This document shows, in pieces, positions 7,681 to 16,680 of a DNA stretch of 64,000 nucleotides. The stretch covers positions 868,001-932,000 of the forward strand of contig NZ_SHKO01000001.1 in assembly GCF_004217095.1 (NCBI RefSeq), written 5' to 3'. Under the pieces are notes generated by a model. The model saw only the letters and a program-made list of their open reading frames with translations. It was not told the DNA's origin and searched no databases. This DNA comes from Advenella incenata. Its GTDB lineage: Bacteria; Pseudomonadota; Gammaproteobacteria; Burkholderiales; Burkholderiaceae_B. Both the position numbers and the translations under genes were made by a program. Numbering within the stretch: position 1 is the first letter of the stretch; the number at the start of each line of letters is the position of its first letter.

Positions 7681-9514
7681 TGCCAGCCTCGACCATATAG
7701 TGGTTTATAGGAGAAAGACCCAAGCGGGTGATGACATCAAGTGCAACCTGCAAATCGCGCTCTGCACGTTGCTTTACCGCAGGGCCAGCGTCTTCGATTT
7801 TGATCAGCTCATGCTGCTGGCTGTAAATATCCTGCCAGGTGCTAGCGAAAAACTCGTCAATCACCGAATTTTTGCAGCCCGGACACCGCGTAGCTTCATA
7901 CAGGCCAGCACCTCCGCAGCCTCGCTCCGTTGCGATGCACCAACCGTGTCCTGTCGCTCGAATGTTGGCATGGGGAGCTGTTTGGGCGAGCAAAGCAGCC
8001 CTATTTTTGATGGGTATTGCTCGCAGCTCCACAATTTTCTCGCCTGCGCCGCCTGCTAATGGCTGATCATCGAGCCAGGACTCAATCAGATCAACTTTAA
8101 ACTCCGTCATTTGTTGCGAAATCTCGTCGAAAAGAGCCAAGTCTTGCTGTGGGTTGGATGCATACAGTTGGGTCATGCTCATACTGCTGTGCTTGAACTG
8201 CCATTTAAGCCAGATCAGTGAGGTACAACCCATGCGAGACTCTACAAAGCACCTTGCATATGTACGCCTACACTGGTGCGTCCTCAATGGCCAGTCGCTT
8301 CCAGCGGCTTTAGCAATACGATCAAATGCATGGTTAGATGCCTGGACGCTGATCGCCTCAACATGTTGCACCTTGAGTTTGCCGCCTTGGGCGTGCCGCC
8401 CTAGAAACAGTTTTTTCGAGTCCTTTCGAGCTTTTTCCAACCTCAGAAAATGTTCGGCGAGAGTACTGGCGTCGATGGTTCTTGCGAGAGTTCGAACCTC
8501 TAGTTCAAGCTCCTCTCGGATAGTAACAGAGTATCTAGCCAAAAGATCCAGCGCATCTAATGTCAACTCTGGTACAAGATATTCTACGCGCCCTTTGCCG
8601 GTTTTATGTTCGATTGTAGCGACCCAGCAAAATAGAACTCCGTTCTTATATTCTTTGCGCCAGGCGCCAAGCTCAATCCCTATGGCTTCGTCATTGCGCA
8701 TACCGCTAGTTATTGAGACTATGTAGAGTACCGCATCCCGGACGCGAATAGACATTCGATCATCGCTGGGATGGTAGTCTATACCATTGGCGGCTAACTC
8801 GGTTCTCGCCTGCCAAACGACATCTTCGCAGTAATTGAAGATTTTGGATTGTTCCTCAGGAGGGATAATATCTGTACGCCCAACATTTTTGCCGACAGCA
8901 TCAACACCTTTTATTTTTCCAATTCCACAAATTCGCCATAACGACGCGTCGCCCCAAGGATAATTCTGAAGGGGGAATATCGTATCAGCAGCAAATACCC
9001 AAAGGATATCAATAACCCTCAATCGTCCATAGAGCGGGAGCGGCCTTAGTTTCAACTCCTCTTTGCAATGATATATATAGTTACTGATATGGATTGGCCG
9101 GACATCGGAGCAAGTAGAAACACCTAGTCCGTTCAGCCAACGGATAAACGGCATAATACTTGCAACAGCAAAGGTAGTTATGCCACGTGCAATAGGGGGC
9201 TTCGAACCGGGGAGCCCTCTTTTAAACCAAGCGTAGGCGACCGCTTTACAGTCGTTAATGATCGCCCGAGGCATTCTCATATCCCAACTAATGAATTTGA
9301 AGCATTCGGAAACATTGGACTGGTCAAAAAATGGACGTAAATCCCATTGCGCATCGCCAAACCTGCTAAGGATTAATGTATCACCACGTTCATTTTTGAT
9401 AGCGCTGATAACAATAGCATCCCGCTCAGTGGGGCTCAGGCCATTCGCTGTCACTGGCTGTGCGACGAGGACATCATATGCCCTCATCATCGCATTAGTG
9501 TGTCTCATGTTCAA
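7670..9514 (-). CDS. tyrosine recombinase 3 (TnpB-like, large)
   Basis: About 614 residues. The catalytic residues of tyrosine recombinases are visible: Arg in SGMRNDEA (near residue 273), the HxxR box as THQCRRTY, and the His and Tyr of FKHSSMSMTQLYA. The C-terminal 100 residues add a cysteine-rich segment (WC, GCGG, CPGC) that could bind zinc. The size and C-terminal Cys module resemble Tn554 TnpB. The start is either TTG at 9514, overlapping the previous stop as TTGA, or ATG at 9508; GGGATGG lies just upstream. The stop overlaps the next gene. It likely acts with its two sisters to cut and join the ends of the surrounding element. Confidence 0.8.
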   Translation of the reverse strand: MNMRHTNAMMRAYDVLVAQPVTANGLSPTERDAIVISAIKNERGDTLILSRFGDAQWDLRPFFDQSNVSECFKFISWDMRMPRAIINDCKAVAYAWFKRGLPGSKPPIARGITTFAVASIMPFIRWLNGLGVSTCSDVRPIHISNYIYHCKEELKLRPLPLYGRLRVIDILWVFAADTIFPLQNYPWGDASLWRICGIGKIKGVDAVGKNVGRTDIIPPEEQSKIFNYCEDVVWQARTELAANGIDYHPSDDRMSIRVRDAVLYIVSITSGMRNDEAIGIELGAWRKEYKNGVLFCWVATIEHKTGKGRVEYLVPELTLDALDLLARYSVTIREELELEVRTLARTIDASTLAEHFLRLEKARKDSKKLFLGRHAQGGKLKVQHVEAISVQASNHAFDRIAKAAGSDWPLRTHQCRRTYARCFVESRMGCTSLIWLKWQFKHSSMSMTQLYASNPQQDLALFDEISQQMTEFKVDLIESWLDDQPLAGGAGEKIVELRAIPIKNRAALLAQTAPHANIRATGHGWCIATERGCGGAGLYEATRCPGCKNSVIDEFFASTWQDIYSQQHELIKIEDAGPAVKQRAERDLQVALDVITRLGLSPINHYMVEAGNGD

Positions 9515-11121
9515 ATTGCACCATCCCGTTTCTTTTTCATGAAATTGATCTTATTGGCCCAGAAGGGGTGCGGAGCTGATTCAGCTTTGTCTTTTGCTTG
9601 CTTTATCAAAGCGGCATCAAATTTTCGCAAAGTAAATTCATTGATCAGTTGAATGTAAGCAATCTGTCGATTACGCCAAGCCTTCCACTCATCAGTTAGG
9701 ACGTAATCGAGTTCGGCATACAGGAATTGCTGGTAGCTGAACAGGCGGTATAAATCCTCTAACGTCCCCACAATCGCGTAGCTTGGGCAGCTCAAGCAGT
9801 GAATGAACTCAGAACAATGATTTACGCCATCCTTGGGCGCTCGGCTACCGTAAAGGCTATCTTTACAGCCGCCTGGTGGTGTTGGTGTAACGTTAATGCC
9901 ACGCAGCTTGTCCGGGAACGTCTCGCCAACAAATGTCGCGCCTTCAACCTTGATTTCATCGTTGATTTTCAGATAGTGGTTGTCTGCAACATTAGGACTA
10001 TGGCCCATGATGGACGAAACTTCCAGGATGTCACCACCACTCAGCTTCCACAAACGACTTTCCATAGTCTTTCGTAGCAGACTGAGATTTACGTGCAGGC
10101 GGCCACCTCGATCGGCCTGAAGGGCATGACGTTCACAAATGCTTTTAGTCGAAACATATAAAGCTCCAGGCTTAAGATTAACAATTTTGTTTTCACCTCC
10201 TCGTTGCCCCGAGCGGTACAACCATACATGTGAACGAATCTCCTCTGATGCTAGCGCTACAAGCGGTTTGCTGGTTTCAAGTGCCTTGTTCAGGACTGCA
10301 ACACCATCGAGTGGAATAGCGCTAAAATTATCTATCAGATTAGTTTGCCGTATTGTCTTTTTCTGGGCGCCTTTGCCCCTGCGTTTGAGAGTATTTATCA
10401 CTCTGAGGTTTGGCACAAATGGATGAGGCGTGAGAGCGTCCCTTGTCATCTCTAAAAGAGGTGTAGTATTAATTCCGGATCTTGCTGCCGTGATTAGTAA
10501 CATTACCGACATTGCCTCAGCACCATTACCGAGAAATGTGCCTTTATGGATGGCAATAAGGTCAGACTTCAATGCCCCCATCAGCCTCTGCATTTCACCT
10601 ATGGAAAGCGGATCAGCATTCTTAGTGCTTTGCACATTGTTGGGAAACGGATTGGGCGGAAAAAGGTTATCAGTGTCGGCTTCGATGTATCCATAATCAA
10701 TCAGCACGATGATCAATGATTTGATGCTGGAGTAATAGTTCTTGGCCGTTGAACCATTTGGGTGCTTTAGTTTCAGCCAAGAGATATAACGCTCTAAGTG
10801 GCGTTTAGTTAGTGCGTTTGGTGTTGCAGGGGGTGACTGCATGGCGCCACTACCTAAGAACTTCAAAAAGGGTTTCAGCCCGTTTACAGAGTAGGCAATC
10901 AACGTGGCTACGGAGAAATTGCCTCCTTGTAGTAATCTCCTGATTACAAGGATACTTTGAATTGCCCACGCGTCGAAGCCCAAACCGAGGTATTGCGAGT
11001 GGTTTAGCCGTCTGTGATTTCTCGGATTCCGAGGCCATTCAATCCTCATATCATCTTCAACAGCCTCGAATCTTTTCGTGACGGATTGCAAAACTGACTT
11101 GTAATTCTTTTTCTGTGCCAA
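9511..11121 (-). CDS. tyrosine recombinase 2 with altered HxxR box
   Basis: 536 residues, starting at a TTG preceded by a strong GAGGGA site seven bases away. Tyrosine-recombinase features: Arg in ITAARSGIN, then a box reading SLLRKT where the family has HxLR, then IMGHSPNVADNHYLK with the conserved His and the nucleophile Tyr. Replacing the box histidine with serine is unusual and might lower activity or mark this subunit as specialised. After the catalytic domain comes a C-terminal cysteine cluster (GGC, HCSEF, HCLSC), a possible zinc site like that of recombinase 3. It sits between the other two recombinase genes: 10 bp after the first and overlapping the third. Confidence 0.78.
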   Translation of the reverse strand: MAQKKNYKSVLQSVTKRFEAVEDDMRIEWPRNPRNHRRLNHSQYLGLGFDAWAIQSILVIRRLLQGGNFSVATLIAYSVNGLKPFLKFLGSGAMQSPPATPNALTKRHLERYISWLKLKHPNGSTAKNYYSSIKSLIIVLIDYGYIEADTDNLFPPNPFPNNVQSTKNADPLSIGEMQRLMGALKSDLIAIHKGTFLGNGAEAMSVMLLITAARSGINTTPLLEMTRDALTPHPFVPNLRVINTLKRRGKGAQKKTIRQTNLIDNFSAIPLDGVAVLNKALETSKPLVALASEEIRSHVWLYRSGQRGGENKIVNLKPGALYVSTKSICERHALQADRGGRLHVNLSLLRKTMESRLWKLSGGDILEVSSIMGHSPNVADNHYLKINDEIKVEGATFVGETFPDKLRGINVTPTPPGGCKDSLYGSRAPKDGVNHCSEFIHCLSCPSYAIVGTLEDLYRLFSYQQFLYAELDYVLTDEWKAWRNRQIAYIQLINEFTLRKFDAALIKQAKDKAESAPHPFWANKINFMKKKRDGAI

Positions 11122-11131
11122 TGTAGTTCCC

Positions 11132-12289
11132 TCAGACGCGCTTAACGGAATCAGCCATGAACATCATGTCAATTTCATCCTCGAGAGCAAGGACGGATTG
11201 AGCCTCAAGCTGGTTAATTAGATGAAGATAAATCATCGTAGTCTGTACATCTGAATGGCCCAGCCTGTCTCTGACGTACAACAAGGGTTCACCCACAAAA
11301 TCTTTGCTCTTCCGAAGGGCCAGAAGTGTATACGTGCCATATGTATGGCGTAGCATATGCGCGCGAATATAGAAACCACACTTTCGCTGATATGACTTCA
11401 TAACGTCCACAACCGAATCTTTTGAATAATGCCTGCCCCGATTGGTGAGCAGGAGCGCATCAATATTGCGATCTCCGCGCGACTTGCGCACCTCTCTTTG
11501 GTGGAGTGAGTAAGACCACATATTCTCCATCAACGACCAAGGAACATCGATAGTTCTAGGGCGGTCGTACTTAAGGTGCATGTCTGTTGGGTCCAGAGCA
11601 ATACTGATCATTTGCCCTTTTTGGAGCCCGTTCCTCAATCTTGGACTGAACACATACTTCAGAGGAAAAGTCCTTGCCTCGCATGAGCGGAGACCGGTAC
11701 GCACCATGAGATGGAAAAGTATTTGGTGGCTTGGGTCGGTATCCAAGGCAAGGCATTCCTTAACTTGCTCCTTCGTCAAGAATTTAGCCAGACGCCGGCG
11801 GTCGCGCACCATCACCGAAGCTTTCGTGCTCTGGGATCCTCGTTGAGTAACATGGCTGAGAAGACCCGAATGGGGAGTAACCCTTACCTTTTTTTCACCG
11901 AATGGCAGCACGACTATCAGGTTACGTTGCTTAGCCCACCGGTAGAACTTCACTATCAAAGCAAGGCGATTGTTCACCGTGCCCGGATCAAGTGCTAACT
12001 CGCCAATAGACCAATCCCTGTACCTCGACAAAACGCTCAGACCGTGGGCAGGGCTTTTCGTGTTCCAGGCCAAGTCATTGGCTTCCAGGAAGGAAAAATA
12101 GTCGTACATACGCCGCCCGTAGGCTTCCCAGGTTAGATGGCTGAGAGACTCTCCTGATTCGACGAGTGTATGCCAAAGAAAGGTTTGTGCAGGCTCGACC
12201 GGCCACCCATCAGCCCCGATCAACAACGGTAAGCCTTCGAAGGATCGACCTGCCAGGGTTAAGTCTTTTGTTGCGAATACAAGTCTCAT
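11132..12289 (-). CDS. tyrosine recombinase 1 (TnpA-like integrase)
   Basis: 385 residues from the ATG at 12289, which has AAGG about seven bases upstream; a GTG at 12307 could add six residues. An N-terminal SAM-like, core-binding domain is followed by a complete catalytic set: Arg in RTGLRSCEAR, HMLRHTYG (HxxR), then RLGHSDVQTTMIYLHL with His and Tyr. Length and layout match Tn554 TnpA and phage-type integrases. First gene of the recombinase operon, reading inward from the boundary with the chromosome-like DNA near 12.3-12.46 kb, as expected for an integrase at an element end. It probably acts as a complex with recombinases 2 and 3. Confidence 0.85.
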   Translation of the reverse strand: MRLVFATKDLTLAGRSFEGLPLLIGADGWPVEPAQTFLWHTLVESGESLSHLTWEAYGRRMYDYFSFLEANDLAWNTKSPAHGLSVLSRYRDWSIGELALDPGTVNNRLALIVKFYRWAKQRNLIVVLPFGEKKVRVTPHSGLLSHVTQRGSQSTKASVMVRDRRRLAKFLTKEQVKECLALDTDPSHQILFHLMVRTGLRSCEARTFPLKYVFSPRLRNGLQKGQMISIALDPTDMHLKYDRPRTIDVPWSLMENMWSYSLHQREVRKSRGDRNIDALLLTNRGRHYSKDSVVDVMKSYQRKCGFYIRAHMLRHTYGTYTLLALRKSKDFVGEPLLYVRDRLGHSDVQTTMIYLHLINQLEAQSVLALEDEIDMMFMADSVKRV

Positions 12290-12341
12290 TTCGCTGCCTT
12301 TAGCCACTCCGAATGAATTGCCTCAAGAAGGCTAGAAACGG

Positions 12342-12815
12342 TTGTTCCGGAGCGGTTCAGAAGCTGATGCCGACTCTACAGGATTTACTAACGGTGTCAA
12401 CCCCTCAGATCATTGTTTGGCGGGTCGGGTACCCAATAAGCAACGCCAGGCTCGGCATAAACTGTACACCGACATCACGCTGTGGCTCTACTTGAATTTC
12501 GGGGAAGCCAGTCTGACAGGCACAAAGGTAGCACAGCAATTTCACATTTCGGTGCGTACGCTGCACAAGCTGTTTCACGAGTTCAATGACTCAGCGACTT
12601 TCGCCAGTTTTCTGAACGATATCCGCATGCGCAACGCCAGAAACATGCTGCGCGATTCGTTACTGGGGCATCTTAGCGTTGGCGATATCGGCTGGCTTTG
12701 CGGATTTTCGGATTCGGCCCATTTTGGCAAGGTTTTTAAAAAATACCATTCGATCACGCCCGGACAAATGCGCAATAGGGCGCACGGCGATGATGAACCC
12801 GAGGCGTCATGTTAA
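12342..12815 (+). pseudogene. 5'-truncated AraC-family regulator gene
   Basis: From about 12460 onward the frame encodes the two-HTH DNA-binding domain of an AraC/XylS regulator: VAQQFHISVRTLHKLF is the first HTH, VGDIGWLCGFSDSAHFGKVFKKY the second, followed by the usual P-Q-R end. The whole effector-binding half (about 150-200 residues) is missing, and residues before about 40 do not fit the family. The start at 12342 is nominal. The recombinase operon begins immediately upstream, so insertion of that element probably removed the 5' half. Its last 60 bases are repeated at 22877-22936. A short DNA-binding protein could still be made, but normal regulation is unlikely. Confidence 0.7.
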
Positions 12816-12901
12816 GTGCTGCTGCTCATGACAGCAGCACTGGTTCCGTTCAGCGTTGTTACTGCAAGCCCAGTTACTTCGCAGGGTCGGCCGGGATCCA
12901 T
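12756..12901. repeat. 146-bp direct repeat, left copy
   Basis: Matches 22877-23022 over its full length with about four mismatches and no gap. It spans the last codons of the araC-like gene, a terminator hairpin, and the last nine or so codons of the pheC-like gene (minus strand, WIPADPAK then stop). The left copy continues leftward into the araC-like gene; on its right the pheC homology stops at once. The two copies bracket the 10.1-kb catabolic block. Confidence 0.9.
12816..12840. terminator. bidirectional terminator hairpin (left repeat)
   Basis: GTGCTGCTG and CAGCAGCAC form a perfect nine-base-pair stem around a seven-base loop, directly after the araC-like stop. No long T run follows, so termination strength is uncertain. 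The right repeat has an identical copy. Confidence 0.6.
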
Positions 12902-12991
12902 GTTTCGGTCATTCCCTCGGCCGTTTCGGTGCAAACCATCCTCACGCAAGGCATAACGGCATATGGATTCAGTCTGGCGCTTGGCGCTGAT

Positions 12992-13012
12992 CCGCAAGAT
13001 CGACTCTTGCGG
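12992..13012. terminator. hairpin downstream of Bug receptor gene
   Basis: CCGCAAGA-TCGAC-TCTTGCGG, a perfect eight-base stem about 28 bases beyond the stop of the minus-strand Bug gene. There is no T tract, so it is a possible terminator or RNA-stabilising hairpin at the operon end. Confidence 0.45.
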
Positions 13013-13039
13013 TGAACCCTCGAGAAATTGTTCAGTGAA

Positions 13040-14047
13040 TTAATTAAGCGTGATGTTATCTCGCTTGATGACGTCAGCCAACTGCTTGGTCTCGTTCGCA
13101 ATACGCGTGGCGAAATCCTTCGGGTTCGTCATGACAATGGTTCCTTGCGCACTCAGTGCTGTCTTCGCTGTCGGCACAGACATAGCTTGCCTTGCGTGCT
13201 CGTACAACTTTTCGACGATGTCGACAGGGGTTCCAGCGGGTGCCAGCAGTCCCAACCAGAACGTTAAATCAATACTGGGAAAACCCGCTACTGCCATCGT
13301 GGGAACATCGGGCATCTGGGAAATGCGTTGTTTGGGTGTGACTGCGAGGGCCTTGAGTTTTCCCGCGCGAATTTGTGGAACGCTGGCCAAGGTGTCGAAC
13401 AACGTATTCACCTCGCCAGCCATCGTCGCCATGCTCGCCTGCGATCCAGACTTGTACGGGACATGCGTGGCCTTGAACTGCCCGTCATTGCTCAACATTG
13501 CATACGCCAGGTGCGCGAGATTGCCTACACCACCAGAGCCGTAACTGAGCTCAGAAGGGTGGCTCTTGGCAAACGCAACCAAATCCTTTACGGAATTAAT
13601 GCCGTGCTTATTTGCCCACTCCGCATTGACGTTCAGGATGAACGGCGCATCCAGCACCAGTGCGATGGAGGCAAAGTCCGTCGACTTGTATGGCGAGTTT
13701 TTGTAAATCAACGGATTGCCGGTAATGCTGCTGCTGTTGGTAGCCAACAAGGTATAGCCGTCCGGTGCCGAACGAGCGACTTCCGTTGCACCGATGGAGC
13801 CGTTGGCCCCGCCTTTGTTTTCCACGATTACCGACTGTCCTAGGGACTTTGAAAGACCGTCGGCAAGCAGGCGAGCCATTGCATCGGTAATGGATCCCGC
13901 TGGAAATGGAACGATGATTCGAATCAGCTTGGCTGGCCACTTTTTATCCTGTGCAAACGCCATGGGAGAACTCAGCCCAAACGCTGACGCTCCCGCGACG
14001 CCTGCGGCAGCGACTAGAAAATCTCTACGCGATCTCAATATTGCCAT
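13040..14047 (-). CDS. Bug/TctC-family periplasmic solute receptor 1
   Basis: 335 residues. The N-terminus has a twin-arginine motif (RSRRDFL) and a hydrophobic stretch ending AFAQ, so export is probably by Tat. The mature part shows Bug-family hallmarks: IIVPFPAGSITDAMAR, the GGANGSIGA loop after VVENK, DGYTLL, YGSGGVGNLAHL and HVPYKSGSQ. Bug proteins bind carboxylic acids and related solutes in the periplasm for TctAB-type permeases or sensing. No tctA or tctB lies nearby, which is common for this family in Alcaligenaceae. Last gene of the catabolic operon; GGAG lies eight bases before the ATG. The substrate is unknown but probably matches that of the operon's CoA-transferase. Confidence 0.88.
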   Translation of the reverse strand: MAILRSRRDFLVAAAGVAGASAFGLSSPMAFAQDKKWPAKLIRIIVPFPAGSITDAMARLLADGLSKSLGQSVIVENKGGANGSIGATEVARSAPDGYTLLATNSSSITGNPLIYKNSPYKSTDFASIALVLDAPFILNVNAEWANKHGINSVKDLVAFAKSHPSELSYGSGGVGNLAHLAYAMLSNDGQFKATHVPYKSGSQASMATMAGEVNTLFDTLASVPQIRAGKLKALAVTPKQRISQMPDVPTMAVAGFPSIDLTFWLGLLAPAGTPVDIVEKLYEHARQAMSVPTAKTALSAQGTIVMTNPKDFATRIANETKQLADVIKRDNITLN

Positions 14048-14171
14048 GTTATGTCTCCGAAAATTTGATGAACAAAAATAAAAGCTTCAAGTTGCGATAT
14101 CTATGGATCGCTCTGTACAACGCTCGCAAGCCAGCCATTCGGTGTCAACAGGAACGGCCACTTGAGAAAAA

Positions 14172-16667
14172 TCAAAAAAAACGCTTTTCACCTGCGCCAG
14201 GCAGTTTTTTCCTGGTTGCAGAGGTTCCGGTGATTCCGCAATCCTCTAGTGCTTGTTGCTGTTGCCGAGTCATTCCAAGCACCCGGGAGAAGACCTCACG
14301 ACTGTGCTCACCCAGCGTGGGCGCCGGACGTACTATCTGCGTTGGCGCAGCCGTCTCTCTGAACCAGGGCGTCGTGGCCAGATACTCCCCAAGATAAGTA
14401 CGCGCTATCTTTTTGAAGAAGCCCCTGTCGTTCAGGTGTGGATCGTCCAACACACGCCAGACTGGTTCTACCACACCCGCAGCAATGCCGGCCATTTGCA
14501 GTTCACGCATGGCGTTGTCCGCCGATCGCTGTTTGGACCATGCGCTTATGTGGGCATCTATCTGTTGTTGTTGCGAACGACGGCCCCCAACCTGATTCAG
14601 CGACGAATCGGAGCCCAGGTGGGGAGCACCAATGACGTAGACCAGGGTCTGCCATTGTGTGTCGTTGGTGACGCTCAGAACCACCCACTCGTCATTGCCC
14701 GCACATGGATAAACACCGTGAGGGGAAAATATCGGATGCACGTTACCGTTTCTCGGCGTCGTTTTCCCGCAAACGGAATGCTCCACGATGAATGGGGCGA
14801 CCATTGAAAGCATGCATTCAACTTGCGAAAGATTAACGTGCCTGCCTTTTCCTGTACGCGTTTGCACCAGTAGCGACAGTAGGGCGGCCGCGCCGCCGTT
14901 CCATCCACCTATAGGATCGCCATACGCGTAGGAAGTCAATGAGGGCGGATTCTGTGCAAATCCCGTGTGATGCGGTAAGCCGCTAGCCTGCTCAAGCGTG
15001 CCGCCATAAGCCCGCGTGGTGCTCCACTTGTTGCCGCCGCCAAACGCGGGCATGGATACCATCACCAGCCGTTCATTCACCTTGGACAAAGCCGCGTAAT
15101 CCAGGCCCAGTTTGGGGAGCACCTCAGTTGAATAGTTTTCGATGACGATGTCGGCTGTTCTTACCAATTCGAGTAAAACGGCGCGCCCTTCCTGGCGCGT
15201 CAGATCCAGGGTAATGCCAAGCTTGTTTCGGTTCATCAGAGCGAAGTTCGAATTCTTCTCGTACAGCCGCTCGTTGTAGAACTCGTCGGTGTAATGCGTT
15301 CCTCTCCACCAATCCGGATACTGAGCCCCTTCGACTTTGATGACTTCGGCGCCAAAGTCTGCGAGGGTTCGCGCTGCCAGGGGTCCTGCCCACCCCATGG
15401 TCAGATCTATCACGCGAATCTTCCGAAGCGGCGGCACAGCCACTTTTGCGCGGGTACGGCGTACCCGCCTGGCCAGGCCTGCATCGGTGCGATAGAATTG
15501 ATTGTCTGCACCCTTCACCGGCGCAGAGCCTCCCGGCAACGGTCCTGCATCGTCGAGCGGAAACGGCACGACCACACCTTCAAACTGTTTGGCCCCAGAC
15601 TTCACCGGAACAAATGCGCCTCGCTCACGATGAACCTGCTGCGCCAGCAGTTCATCCATTGTCGGCACGAGAACAGCCGGGAATTTAGCCTTGCCAAGCT
15701 GCTCAAACCATTCCTGGGCCGTCTTGGCCAGCAACGCCGGGGCCAAGAATTGGTCAATCTCATCAGCATGCTTCATGCGTGTCGGACCGTTCACGAATCG
15801 AGGATCCTGGGCATGCTCAGGATGCCCCACTGCCATACATAGCGCAGCCCACTGCGGAGCCGTGTGTGCGAAAATCCCGATCCAGCCATCGCGGGTGTTG
15901 TAGATACCACCGGGGTGCGTTGTGCAAAACCGGTTGATACCCAGTCGCGCTTTGGGGTGACGCCCGTCTTGCACCATGCCGGCCTCCATCTCCACAACAG
16001 AGAAGGCAAGCTCATGAATGCTGAGCACATATCGACGGCTTCCGTCTGACTCCCCCAGCAAGGCTGACACCGCGCTCGAAAAAGCACCGATGCCAGCAAC
16101 AATGTCCGTTTGCAGGTCGTGCGGCAGGTGGGGAGGTCCTTCCACAGCGCCGCTACCGTAAACAGCACCGGCCAATGCGCGGCAAACAGCAGTCGTTCCC
16201 ACTAATTTGCTGTACGGACCACTTTGCCCAAACCAGGTCAAACACACCTCGATTGGCACGTTTTCGCTGTTGGCCGCTTCACTGGCGCCATAAACAGGGC
16301 GCTTCAGAACCTTGATGCCTTCACTGAGCGCTCTGGCATCGAGCACCACGTCGCAGGTTTTCGCCAGTCGCGCCAACCATGCGTGTTCCTCGATACGGTT
16401 ACCACCTAATGTGACGTTGCGTTTGTTTGTGTTGAGCCAGGCGTTCAGCGCGCTTTGCTGCTCGATATCTGAATTTTCCAGCAGCGGAGGCGCCATCCGA
16501 AGCGCGTCTCCGTCGGAATCCTCCACCTTGATGACTTCTGCGCCAAAGTCTGCAAAGAGCTTTCCCGCATAGGCCAATGCCGCTCCACTACCTATTTCCA
16601 GGACGCGCAGTCCGGCAAGAGCGAGCTGGCTGGCAGATTCGTGCTTAATCACAGTCTGTTCCTTCAT
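14172..16667 (-). CDS. double-domain class III (CaiB/BaiF) CoA-transferase
   Basis: 831 residues, about twice the normal length, because two CaiB/BaiF units are fused. The first runs from about 15 (LAGLRVLEIGSGAALAYAG, FADFGAEVIKVE) to 390, the second from about 415 (IRVIDLTMGWAGPLAARTLADFGAEVIKVE) to 800. Class III enzymes move CoA between organic acids through an aspartyl- or glutamyl-CoA anhydride. At the expected catalytic position each unit seems to carry Glu (IHELAF; SQVECML), and I cannot tell which is active. It starts 13 bp after the carboxylase stop. Likely role: activate the imported acid to its CoA ester for carboxylation. The family is certain, the substrate unknown. Confidence 0.85.
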   Translation of the reverse strand: MKEQTVIKHESASQLALAGLRVLEIGSGAALAYAGKLFADFGAEVIKVEDSDGDALRMAPPLLENSDIEQQSALNAWLNTNKRNVTLGGNRIEEHAWLARLAKTCDVVLDARALSEGIKVLKRPVYGASEAANSENVPIEVCLTWFGQSGPYSKLVGTTAVCRALAGAVYGSGAVEGPPHLPHDLQTDIVAGIGAFSSAVSALLGESDGSRRYVLSIHELAFSVVEMEAGMVQDGRHPKARLGINRFCTTHPGGIYNTRDGWIGIFAHTAPQWAALCMAVGHPEHAQDPRFVNGPTRMKHADEIDQFLAPALLAKTAQEWFEQLGKAKFPAVLVPTMDELLAQQVHRERGAFVPVKSGAKQFEGVVVPFPLDDAGPLPGGSAPVKGADNQFYRTDAGLARRVRRTRAKVAVPPLRKIRVIDLTMGWAGPLAARTLADFGAEVIKVEGAQYPDWWRGTHYTDEFYNERLYEKNSNFALMNRNKLGITLDLTRQEGRAVLLELVRTADIVIENYSTEVLPKLGLDYAALSKVNERLVMVSMPAFGGGNKWSTTRAYGGTLEQASGLPHHTGFAQNPPSLTSYAYGDPIGGWNGGAAALLSLLVQTRTGKGRHVNLSQVECMLSMVAPFIVEHSVCGKTTPRNGNVHPIFSPHGVYPCAGNDEWVVLSVTNDTQWQTLVYVIGAPHLGSDSSLNQVGGRRSQQQQIDAHISAWSKQRSADNAMRELQMAGIAAGVVEPVWRVLDDPHLNDRGFFKKIARTYLGEYLATTPWFRETAAPTQIVRPAPTLGEHSREVFSRVLGMTRQQQQALEDCGITGTSATRKKLPGAGEKRFF

Positions 16668-16680
16668 TTATGTGCCGTGA

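Noticed and set aside
8154-8726. 190-residue plus-strand open frame inside recombinase 3
   Set aside because: Antisense to a gene with conserved catalytic residues; composition looks random.
12308-12460. possible tRNA gene as integration target at the element boundary
   Set aside because: I looked for cloverleaf pairing and a T-loop GGTTCGAATC-type motif and found none; the target appears to be the araC-like coding sequence.
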